This document shows positions 25,206 through 33,174 of a DNA stretch of 64,000 nucleotides, piece after piece. This stretch comes from Lysinibacillus irui (GTDB lineage: Bacteria; Bacillota; Bacilli; Bacillales_A; Planococcaceae). The notes under the pieces were generated by a model that saw only the letters and a list, made by a program, of their open reading frames with translations, had not been told where the DNA came from and did not search any database. Location: the NCBI RefSeq assembly GCF_028877475.1, contig NZ_CP113527.1, forward strand, positions 2,101,501-2,165,500, given 5' to 3'. A program made the translations under genes and the position numbers. The first letter of the stretch is position 1, and each line of letters opens with the position of its first letter.

Positions 25206-25643
25206 AGAACGGATTTCTTCAAATAGGAGCGGGTATCAAGGAAAAAAGAGCGGTATTCCTGCAAAAAGGAGCGGGTAGCAATGTAAAAGGAGCACCTTTC
25301 ATCAAAATAGGAGCGGGTAGCAAAGTAAAAGGAGCGCCTATCCTCTAAATAGGAGCGGGTATTAGGTTAATAAGAGCACTTTTCGACAAAAAAGGAGCGG
25401 GTAGCAATGTAAAAGGAGCGCCTATCCTCTAAATAGGAGCGGGTATTAGGTTAATAAGAGCGCTTTTCGACCAAATAGGAGCGGGTAGCAAAATAAAAGG
25501 AGCGCCTATCCTCTAAATAGGAGCGGGAACCAAGGTAATCGAGCACCTTTCAACTAAATAGGAGCTTATACTAACGTATTAAGAGCGCTTTTCGTCCAAA
25601 TAGGAGCGTATATCAAGGAAATATGCGCGCTTCTCTTGACACA
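25206..25643. repeat. Array C: about twenty 21-bp units alternating in two types
   Basis: Type 1 units start GGAGCGGGTA and often end AATA or TAAAA; type 2 units start RGAGCGCYTWTC and end AAATA. They alternate almost perfectly, giving a 42-bp super-period; nearly every unit is exactly 21 bp. The reverse complement carries CCCGCTCC and AAGCGCTC at the spacing seen in arrays A and B, but the spacer bases differ. Each unit has TAA or TAG in the frame where array A is open, so the array does not code. It starts about 55 bp after the CAP terminator. Confidence 0.9.
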
Positions 25644-25740
25644 AGAGGGTGAGAAGGAATTAGCCTTGCATAACCAACATGAAAAAATGGAAGGTAAGCC
25701 TTTTCTGTATGAGGATCTCGAGACTTATTTTAAAAAATAA
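25636..25740 (+). pseudogene. Short ORF or C-terminal gene remnant after array C
   Basis: From a TTG inside the last array unit, 34 residues are open: LTQEGEKELALHNQHEKMEG then KPFLYEDLETYFKK. No ribosome binding site is seen. The composition looks like the true end of a protein, and a terminator follows at once. It may be what remains of a gene whose front was replaced by the array. Family unknown. Confidence 0.3.
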
Positions 25741-25750
25741 AACACCATCA

Positions 25751-25786
25751 AGATGCTCCTTTTTCCTTAAGGGCATCTTTTTTTAT
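25751..25786 (+). terminator. Intrinsic terminator
   Basis: AGATGCTC and GGGCATCT form an 8-bp stem with one G-T pair, followed by TTTTTT. Confidence 0.7.
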
Positions 25787-25861
25787 GTCTCTGTTCCCTT
25801 ATAAGAGTGGCGTTTGAAAACTGCTAAAAATGCTTATACTCTCCAATAGAGGAGGCGTTTT

Positions 25862-27295
25862 ATGGATAAAGTGGAATATATGATGAAAAGCCTGCAAAAA
25901 GTATTCTACCATTCATCTGATTTGACAGTCAGACAGGTAGATTGGCATGAAGGAAACCCTGCTATTTTATGCTTTTACGCTTCTCTTGTTGATGCGAAGG
26001 AAGTACAAAAAGTATTAGATACGATTTATGCACGATTAGATACAGAAAAGCCTTTTTGGAGTGAAACCTTAATTACGACATTAGAAGATTTTGACCTCCC
26101 TCTAGCGATTGAGCGGGTATGCCAGGGCGAAACAATTGTTATATTGCCTGAAATAGGGAAAATGCTGACACTTTCTATTATCAACGATGTCCACCGAAAT
26201 CTTGAAGAACCTATTAATGAACATATTCTACGTGGCTCCCATGAAGGTTTTATTGAAAGAATCGATACGAATTTAGCCTTGTTACGCAAACGGGTGAATA
26301 ATCCAGCGCTTGTCGTTAAATCTTTTCTGGTTGGCAAAGAAACCAAAACAAAAGCGTATTATCTCTACATGGATGGGGTGATCCAACCGGAGACACTGCG
26401 TGAGATAGAGAAGCGTATTAGGTCTCTCGATATCGACTATTTTTATAGTATAGGTCAATTAAGTGATGCATTGGAGGATTCTGTGTTGTCTCCATTTCCT
26501 CAATTGCTAAATACAGAACATCCTGATCGGGTTGTTGCCAATTTAGTGGAGGGTAAGGTTGTCGTGATGACGAATATTTCACCAACCGCTTTTATTGCAC
26601 CCGTCACGTTTTTCTCTTTCTATCAAACACCAGACGACTACAATGGTCGAGTAATCGTTGGATCCTTTTATAAAATTGTCCGATTGCTGTCGTTTATAAC
26701 TGCTGTTTTTTTACCAGCTTTTTATATTGCCGTGATTAGCTTTCACTTTGAGGTATTGCCTTTGGAATTAAGTAATCAAGTGAAAAATGATGTAAAGGAT
26801 ATCCCTTATCGTCCATTAATCGAAGCCCTTATTCTTGAAATTATTATGGAATTAATTCGAGAATCGAGCATTCGTTTACCACAATCCGTAGGGCAAACCA
26901 TCGGGATTGTTGGAGGCTTAGTTATAGGGGATGCAATTGTAAGTGCGGGCCTAGTATCCAATTTAATGGTCATCGTTGTCGCTCTAACGGCTATTTCCAG
27001 CTATGTGGTGCCATCCGTTGAATTGAATAGTACAATTCGTATGCTACGATTTCCGTTTATGGTACTAGCCTCTATGTTTGGTTTTTTAGGGATTGTTGTG
27101 GGGATTGTTATTTTACTCATTCATCTCCTCAATTTAACGTCCTTAAAACAGCCGTATTTTTCACCGATCATTCCATTTCAGCCAAAAGCGGTCTTTAAAA
27201 TCTTTTTACGCTGGCCGTTTATTAAGCCATCCGTTCAAGTTACTAGCTTTCAGCCGCCAAAGGATGCACAGGCAAAAAATGAGGATACACCATGA
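25862..27295 (+). CDS. gerKA: Spore germination receptor subunit A (GerKA/GerAA family)
   Basis: 477 residues. A hydrophilic N-terminal domain (about 1-270) is followed by a membrane part with helices around 285-305, 345-375 and 385-440. Conserved GerA patches are SPTAFIAPVTFFSFYQTPDDYN, VLPLELSNQVKNDVKDIPYRP and RLPQSVGQTIGIVGGLVIGDA in order. It is the A subunit of a nutrient germinant receptor in the inner spore membrane. First gene of gerKA-KB-KC; its stop overlaps the next start by four bases (ATGA). Which of the GerA/GerB/GerK sets it matches best is uncertain. Confidence 0.9.
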   Translation: MDKVEYMMKSLQKVFYHSSDLTVRQVDWHEGNPAILCFYASLVDAKEVQKVLDTIYARLDTEKPFWSETLITTLEDFDLPLAIERVCQGETIVILPEIGKMLTLSIINDVHRNLEEPINEHILRGSHEGFIERIDTNLALLRKRVNNPALVVKSFLVGKETKTKAYYLYMDGVIQPETLREIEKRIRSLDIDYFYSIGQLSDALEDSVLSPFPQLLNTEHPDRVVANLVEGKVVVMTNISPTAFIAPVTFFSFYQTPDDYNGRVIVGSFYKIVRLLSFITAVFLPAFYIAVISFHFEVLPLELSNQVKNDVKDIPYRPLIEALILEIIMELIRESSIRLPQSVGQTIGIVGGLVIGDAIVSAGLVSNLMVIVVALTAISSYVVPSVELNSTIRMLRFPFMVLASMFGFLGIVVGIVILLIHLLNLTSLKQPYFSPIIPFQPKAVFKIFLRWPFIKPSVQVTSFQPPKDAQAKNEDTP

Positions 27296-28317
27296 ATGTT
27301 TCTCTTTCAAAAGCTCAATTTTTTCTTTTATTATTTATCATACAGACAGGTGTTGTTTATATTGCCTTCCAAACACCATTAATCATTGGCAGTCAGACGA
27401 ATGCTTGGTGGATCTTTATGGTAGGTAGTGTCATACATTATGGTCTACTCCTATTTTTCGAACGTAATTATCAATATTTCTATTTAAATGCATTCTTTCG
27501 ATGGATCTATCAAATTTATTGGCTGCTGCTAACAGCTATTTTAATTGCCTATATGGGCTATGTATTAGCCTCATGGGTACTCCCGCAGACACCTGAATGG
27601 ATTGTTGTAGTCATTATTGCTGCACTATCTCTTTATGCTAATGTGAGTAGACCTGAAACAGTCATTAATATGAGTGTCATGCTACTGCCGATTATTTTGC
27701 TATTTGTGATTTTTTTAATGCTAGCGCTACCTGACTTAACGTGGAGTAACCTTTTCCCAGTTGAGTGGAATAATAAACAAATCATAGCGGGGATCATTCA
27801 TAGCACTTACGCTTATTTTGGAATTGAAATGTACCTCATCTATCGACCGTATGTACAGAAGGAATTACAGGTCAAAGGGAAACCATTGTTCATCTATCAA
27901 CTGGTCATTTTTATTTTTTTCTTTATGTCGATTGTTTTTACGCAAATGTTTTTTGGTTTGGAGGAGATCAAGCTTATTCCAGAGCCAATTATGTATATTT
28001 TGAAATCACAGGAAGTCACATTCGTGAAGCGGCTTGATATTTTTTTCGTTTATATATGGCTTTCTTGGTCGATTGTTACGGTCATGATTTTCGGACTGTC
28101 TTTTCGTTTGCTGTATTTGAAGAAAAATAGGAAGAAACCGATTGGAAGTATAGTTGTCTATCACATATTGCTAGCTGTTCTTCCGCTTTTTGTTATTAAA
28201 TTCCGAAGCATAGAAATAATCAAAAACTCTTTACATTATCTATTTTTAGTCTTTACGTTTTTGTTACCCATTGTCATTATCTATTGGAATAAATGGAGGG
28301 GAAAAGGTGTATCGTAA
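27292..28317 (+). CDS. gerKB: Spore germination receptor subunit B, permease (GerKB/GerAB family)
   Basis: 341 residues with about ten membrane helices, an APC-superfamily fold. The opening SLSKAQFFLLLFIIQTGVVY and the helix pair around LPDLTWSNLFPVEW and NKQIIAGIIHSTYAYFGIEM are typical of GerAB proteins, the subunit thought to bind the germinant. It overlaps gerKA by four bases and gerKC by eleven, so the three are translated together. Confidence 0.9.
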   Translation: MNVSLSKAQFFLLLFIIQTGVVYIAFQTPLIIGSQTNAWWIFMVGSVIHYGLLLFFERNYQYFYLNAFFRWIYQIYWLLLTAILIAYMGYVLASWVLPQTPEWIVVVIIAALSLYANVSRPETVINMSVMLLPIILLFVIFLMLALPDLTWSNLFPVEWNNKQIIAGIIHSTYAYFGIEMYLIYRPYVQKELQVKGKPLFIYQLVIFIFFFMSIVFTQMFFGLEEIKLIPEPIMYILKSQEVTFVKRLDIFFVYIWLSWSIVTVMIFGLSFRLLYLKKNRKKPIGSIVVYHILLAVLPLFVIKFRSIEIIKNSLHYLFLVFTFLLPIVIIYWNKWRGKGVS

Positions 28318-29383
28318 GGGGATTCTACTGATGTTGTCCGTCTTGCTGCTTGTCGCTTGTTGGGATGAACGCCTCTATAAAAATGCTTCCGTTGTGACGC
28401 TTGTTGGTGTGGAAGGGCGTGTGGGGGAATATAAAGGTTATTATGCCTATCCCAACAATACTGCTCAGCAAACAGAGATTATTATGGCTGAGGGAATTTC
28501 ACCAAGGGATGTTCGTAGTAAAGCCAATTTGAATGTCGAGCAGACACTTGATTTATCAGAACTATCAACTATTCTTGTTTCGGATCAAACGGTAAAAGAG
28601 CCCCTTTATGATATTTTAGATATTTATTTTCGTGATCCCCATAACCCCATTTCCATTAAAATTGCAATAACAGATGGGGATGTTCAACCGTTTATTGACT
28701 TAACAAAAGATTTATCGGGTAGTGCAGGAGGCTATTATCAACGGTTTATTGAAAGTTCAGAAGAAAATACCTATTTTCCGAAGCTGGATTTACAGACCGT
28801 TGGCTCGATGTTATTTGAACAGACAATCGATATTGCTCTTCCATATATCAAGCTAAGTGAGGATAGAAAGCATGCGGTTGCAGCTGGTTTAGCCTTGTTT
28901 TCAGGTCAAACCTTTACGGGTACAGTCTTAACACCAGATCAATCATTAATGATGCTGCTTTTAATGAATCAATCTAGTAAACAAGCACGAATGAGCTATA
29001 TGTGGAAGCATGATGGAAAAGAAATGCCGATTACAGCAAATGTTATTCATGTGAAAAGGAAATGGACAGTGAATGAGGAATTACGAAGAATCACGATGGA
29101 CTATCAAATAGACATGGAAATTGAGGAATTTGCCCAAAATCATTTATATAAAGATTCCATTTTCAAAGATGTTCAACAATTGTTTCAAGATCGTGTGCAG
29201 GCTGAATTTGAGGAGGTTTTACGCATTCTTCAAAATCAAAAGTCAGATACATTAGGGATAGGTCGTCATATTCGGGCTTACCACCCAAACATGTTTCAAG
29301 AAAACTGGCGTGATGAATTTGCATCATTACAGCTTGTGCCGACAGTTCAAGTAAAAATCATTCGTACAGGAGTTATACGATAA
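28307..29383 (+). CDS. gerKC: Spore germination lipoprotein, Ger(x)C family
   Basis: 358 residues from the GTG at 28307, which follows GGAGGGG; the frame extends upstream into gerKB. A lipoprotein signal ends with lipobox LLVAC then WDERL, the standard GerAC start. The family is further shown by DLSELSTILVSDQTVKEPLY and the C-terminal IGRHIRAYHPNMFQENWRDEF. It is the membrane-anchored C subunit of the receptor. A terminator shared with the opposing MATE gene follows. Confidence 0.9.
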   Translation: MYRKGILLMLSVLLLVACWDERLYKNASVVTLVGVEGRVGEYKGYYAYPNNTAQQTEIIMAEGISPRDVRSKANLNVEQTLDLSELSTILVSDQTVKEPLYDILDIYFRDPHNPISIKIAITDGDVQPFIDLTKDLSGSAGGYYQRFIESSEENTYFPKLDLQTVGSMLFEQTIDIALPYIKLSEDRKHAVAAGLALFSGQTFTGTVLTPDQSLMMLLLMNQSSKQARMSYMWKHDGKEMPITANVIHVKRKWTVNEELRRITMDYQIDMEIEEFAQNHLYKDSIFKDVQQLFQDRVQAEFEEVLRILQNQKSDTLGIGRHIRAYHPNMFQENWRDEFASLQLVPTVQVKIIRTGVIR

Positions 29384-29418
29384 AAATCGCCTTTCTCAAC
29401 AGGAAAAGGCGATTTTTA
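29382..29418. terminator. Bidirectional terminator between gerKC and MATE gene
   Basis: AAAAATCGCCTTT and AAAGGCGATTTTT form a 13-bp stem, giving T-runs on both strands for the two converging genes. Confidence 0.87.
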
Positions 29419-29422
29419 ATCG

Positions 29423-30769
29423 TTAGACGGTCACTCTTTTTTGTACGATAAGTAAGCGAATGAGAAGGGTAATAGCACCCATTGTAAGGCCTGCAACAAG
29501 TCCAATCCAATAGCCGAATGGGCCAAAATCAGTATGCGTAGCAAGGACATAGCCTACAGGCAAGCCGATTACCCAGTAAGAGATAATGGCCATTATAAAT
29601 GTTATCATCACATCTTTATATCCTCTTAAAGCTCCCTGTACAGGTGCTTGGATCGCATCAGATAGCTGGAAAATCGCCGCATAGACTAAAAACTGTACGG
29701 CATATTCGAGCACCATGCTGTCTGCTGTATACATATGAGCTACTGGTTCACGTAAAATGAATAGGATACAAGCAGAAATAAAGCTAAACAAAATGGCTGT
29801 TCCTACACATAGATAACTATAAATGCGGGCATCACGCATGCGTCCAGCGCCAATTTCAAAGCCTACTAATATCGTAACGCCCATGGAAATACTAAGCGGT
29901 ACCATATATAAAAGGGAAGTGAAATTTAAGGCAATCTGGTGGGCTGCAATTATTTCAGTGCTAAAGTTACTCATCATCATCGTCACGGCAGAGAAAATAC
30001 TTGTTTCTGCAAATAAGGAAATGCCAATCGGTACACCAATGAGTAATATTTCCTTCCAGCGCAGCCATTCTAGTTTAGGCCATTGGTGAAACAGACGGAA
30101 ACGTTCGAACGGTACTCGTTTCGCGATAATCCATACCGTAATCATGAAAATGAGCCAATATGTAATGGCTGTTGCGACACCAGCACCAATCCCACCAAGC
30201 TCAGGTGCGCCGAATTTACCGAAAATAAACATATAGTTAAGGGCAATATTAATCGGCGTTGTCATTAAAGTAATAATCATCGTGACACGTGTCTGTCCGA
30301 GTGCGTCAATAAAGCAACGCATAACAAAGAATAAGAATAGTGGTAATAGACCAGCACACATTGCATAAATGTAGCCCTTGGCAATATTATGTACAGCAGA
30401 TTCTAAGCTCATCTTGCTAAGTATCCAGTCAATGCCAAAAAAGAGTCCTGAGAAAATAATAATAGCTAGCATGATGGCTACATAAATGCCTTGCTGGACA
30501 GCCTTTTTAGCATCCATCTCTTTTTTTGCACCGACAAGCTGTGAGACAATCGGTGTAATGGCAAGAAGAATCCCTGACAGGCCAGTATAAATGGGCATCC
30601 AGATAGAGGAGCCAATCGATACACCTGCTAAATCTGCCGTCCCATAGCGACTGGACATTAAAATATCAAAAAATGAAATGAGATAAATAGCTACTTGTGT
30701 CACTAGTATAGGGACAATCATTTTTAAGAGTAATGCGTATTTTTCCTTGATTGTAGATGTTTGGTACAT
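29423..30769 (-). CDS. MATE family multidrug efflux protein
   Basis: 448 residues, 12 membrane helices. The N-terminal SFFDILMSSRYGTADLAGVSIGSSIWMP and the second-half repeat AETSIFSAVTMMMSNFSTEIIAAHQIALN (read in order) are standard for the NorM branch of MATE. Full length, intact, with AGGAAG before the ATG. Likely a cation-coupled drug exporter; substrate unknown. It is the second MATE protein of the window and differs in sequence from the first. Confidence 0.9.
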   Translation of the reverse strand: MYQTSTIKEKYALLLKMIVPILVTQVAIYLISFFDILMSSRYGTADLAGVSIGSSIWMPIYTGLSGILLAITPIVSQLVGAKKEMDAKKAVQQGIYVAIMLAIIIFSGLFFGIDWILSKMSLESAVHNIAKGYIYAMCAGLLPLFLFFVMRCFIDALGQTRVTMIITLMTTPINIALNYMFIFGKFGAPELGGIGAGVATAITYWLIFMITVWIIAKRVPFERFRLFHQWPKLEWLRWKEILLIGVPIGISLFAETSIFSAVTMMMSNFSTEIIAAHQIALNFTSLLYMVPLSISMGVTILVGFEIGAGRMRDARIYSYLCVGTAILFSFISACILFILREPVAHMYTADSMVLEYAVQFLVYAAIFQLSDAIQAPVQGALRGYKDVMITFIMAIISYWVIGLPVGYVLATHTDFGPFGYWIGLVAGLTMGAITLLIRLLIVQKRVTV

Positions 30770-30940
30770 GTTTTATACTTCCTTCATGAACATAATGAAC
30801 AAGTATAGCATATGTAAAGAGAGAAAAGCTGAATTTTTCATGCTTCATCTATATCTTTTCGTCAGCATATAGTAAAATAGAACACTGTAAACAAAAAGTA
30901 GTGCTGACTACAATGGTTTTTAAGGAATAGGAGAATTCAT

Positions 30941-32017
30941 GTGAAACAACAAACAATCATTTTAACCGGTGGTGGGACAGCTGGCCATGTATCGTTAAAC
31001 CAAGCGATACTCCCGTCTTTACTCGAACTTGGTTATGATGTCCACTATATTGGCTCAGAACAGGGTATTGAAAAAGAATTAATAGGCGAGGCATTTCCCA
31101 ATGTTCCGTTTTATGGCATTGCGAGTGGTAAATTGCGTCGTTATTTTTCAATGAAAAATTTTACAGATCCATTTAAAGTGCTTGCTGGAATGATGCAGGC
31201 TTTTCGTATTATGAAAAAAGTGAAGCCTCAAGTTGTCTTTTCCAAAGGAGGTTTCGTTTCTGTCCCTGTTGTCATGGCAGCGAAACTCGCGGGTGTTCCT
31301 GTCGTTATTCATGAATCCGATGTGACGCCAGGTCTTGCTAATAAAATTGCGTTGCCTTTTGCGTCACATGTGTTTACGATTTTTGAAGAAACGCTGAAGC
31401 ATTTACCACAAGAAAAGGCAACTTGCACGGGCTCTATTATCCGTCCAGAGCTGTTTCAAGGGGATAGAGCAAAAGGTTTATCTTTCTGTGGCTTTTCTAC
31501 TTTAAAGCCGGTGTTACTTGTCATGGGAGGAAGTTTGGGCTCAGTGGTCCTCAATGAGGCCTTGCGTAAAAACTTGCCAGAGCTTTTAAAGCAATTTCAT
31601 ATTATCCATTTATGTGGTAAAGGGAATTACGATGAAGCGTTAGCAGAGATGCCAGGCTACAAGCAATTTGAATATGTGACTACTGAATTACCTGATTTAT
31701 TGCATGCAGCTGATTTTATTGTGTCGCGAGCAGGCTCTAACTCCATCTTTGAATTTTTGGCGCTTCATAAGCCAATGCTTTTAGTGCCGCTTTCTGCACA
31801 AAAAAGCCGCGGAGATCAAATATTAAATGCCAATTTATTTAAAAAACAAGGCTATGCAGAAGTGTTACAGGAAGAAGAGCTAACAAAGGAATCATTTATG
31901 AAATCTGTTCATACTCTAACAGAGCGTAAGGCAGAAATGGTGGAGACGATGGCGAAAACGCAAAAGCCAAAAACACCAGATGAAATGGCGTCATTAATTT
32001 TACAATATAAAAAATAA
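30941..32017 (+). CDS. murG: UDP-GlcNAc:lipid I N-acetylglucosaminyltransferase (MurG)
   Basis: 358 residues from a GTG at 30941 with AGGAGAA upstream. The GT28 N-terminal half shows TGGGTAGHVSLNQAI (usual form GGTGGH) and VFSKGGFVSVPVVMAAKLAGVPVVIHESD in order; the C-terminal half shows VMGGSLGS and SRAGSNSIFEFLALHKPMLLVPL. It adds GlcNAc to lipid I on the inner face of the membrane. It stands alone rather than in a division/wall cluster, so it is likely an extra copy like those in Bacillus cereus. Confidence 0.92.
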   Translation: MKQQTIILTGGGTAGHVSLNQAILPSLLELGYDVHYIGSEQGIEKELIGEAFPNVPFYGIASGKLRRYFSMKNFTDPFKVLAGMMQAFRIMKKVKPQVVFSKGGFVSVPVVMAAKLAGVPVVIHESDVTPGLANKIALPFASHVFTIFEETLKHLPQEKATCTGSIIRPELFQGDRAKGLSFCGFSTLKPVLLVMGGSLGSVVLNEALRKNLPELLKQFHIIHLCGKGNYDEALAEMPGYKQFEYVTTELPDLLHAADFIVSRAGSNSIFEFLALHKPMLLVPLSAQKSRGDQILNANLFKKQGYAEVLQEEELTKESFMKSVHTLTERKAEMVETMAKTQKPKTPDEMASLILQYKK

Positions 32018-32027
32018 AGGCTATAAA

Positions 32028-32074
32028 AAGAAGCTATAGGGCATGTCATGTGACAAAACCTATAGCTTCTTCTT
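32028..32074. terminator. Intrinsic terminator after murG
   Basis: GAAGCTATAGG and CCTATAGCTTC form an 11-bp stem, with T-rich sequence after it and an A-run before it, so it may serve both strands. Confidence 0.75.
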
Positions 32075-32085
32075 ATATAAGAGCG

Positions 32086-32634
32086 TTACATTGCTTGCTC
32101 TTCGCCTTCTTGTATTTGATGTGCTGTTGTTAGATAGAATAAATCTTTTGGAATTTTAAATAAATTAAATTGTGCCTCGCCGCTATTGACCTGTGCTAGT
32201 AGAGTAGGATGGCTTTCGTTTGCACTCATCACATAAGGGAGTTTTAACGCAGCACGCTGTGATTTTATATTTTCAACTCGTATACGGAGAAAGACCGTAT
32301 GGAAATTGTATTCAAAAAATAACTCGTTTAAAAATAACATTTTCGCTTTTTGATTATAACCTTTACCTTGGTAAGGGAGTCCAATCCACGTTCCTAAAAA
32401 GCCTGCACCGTCCTCAACATCGTGTATACTAATGGTGCCGATTGGTTGACCCCAGTCATCAGTAATGGTCCTCGAGATAGCGAGTCCTCTCGCCTCCTCC
32501 TCAATCAGTTGTTTTGTCATAAACCAATATTCATCAGCTGATGTGGCTTTCTGACGGACAAAAGGGAATACAGAAGGGTGTGATAATAGCTCATAAAGCT
32601 CTGTACATTCATGCAGGTCTCGATGTTTAAGCAT
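32086..32634 (-). CDS. GNAT N-acetyltransferase, RimJ/RimL type
   Basis: 182 residues. Starts MLKHRDLHECTELYELLSHP, the usual opening of RimJ-like proteins. The cofactor region is FLGTWIGLPYQGKGYNQKAK (Q-G-K-G-Y motif) and the later VFLRIRVENIKSQRAALKL with the conserved Asn-x-x-S. The final 45 residues are an extension rich in Glu/Gln. It probably acetylates the N-terminus of a protein or a small amine; target unknown. Confidence 0.85.
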   Translation of the reverse strand: MLKHRDLHECTELYELLSHPSVFPFVRQKATSADEYWFMTKQLIEEEARGLAISRTITDDWGQPIGTISIHDVEDGAGFLGTWIGLPYQGKGYNQKAKMLFLNELFFEYNFHTVFLRIRVENIKSQRAALKLPYVMSANESHPTLLAQVNSGEAQFNLFKIPKDLFYLTTAHQIQEGEEQAM

Positions 32635-33174
32635 ACGAAACGCCTCCTTTACTAGGGTAGTTAAAACAATTCCGTTGAAGCATAAAGAAGAAAACTAAAA
32701 TTCGTACTGGAATTAAAACCCAAAGAACTAGACGTTATAACTATGATATTCCATAATCTCCCGCTGTCTTACTGATTTCGACCATACCGAAAAAAGGCTA
32801 GTTTTTTAAATATAATATAACACAGAAACTGTTTGATGCAATCATTTTGCTCGTAAAAAACAAAATTCAAGTTTAATAGTCAGTAAATTCTGATAAAGGA
32901 GATGGTAATATCAATTTTATTGTTGTTTTTTAACATTAAGTCTATCCTATCACTTTTAACTAAAATTAATCATTTATCCATTTCTTTAGTAGGATTTAAG
33001 TTTTGCTAGAATAGGTAATATATCAAATATTACCCTAAAAAGGATATATTATTTCTGATTCTAGAAAGGTAATTATTTATTTTTATGTTATAATAGTAGT
33101 ATTATTTTAATTCTACATACGGATACATACTAACATTTTTATCATGATTGCAAGGGTTTTCTGGAGGTGACAGC
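32635..33174. other. AT-rich intergenic region with an 8-bp palindrome
   Basis: About 540 bp without a credible gene. GGTAATAT-ATCAA-ATATTACC (33014-33034) is a perfect inverted repeat. A TTATAATAG-like -10 element lies near 33089 and probably starts the message for the diguanylate cyclase. Nothing else is recognised. Confidence 0.5.

Noticed and set aside
25206-25643. CRISPR array
   Set aside because: Units are contiguous 21-mers without unique spacers of about 30 bp, and there are no cas genes in the window.
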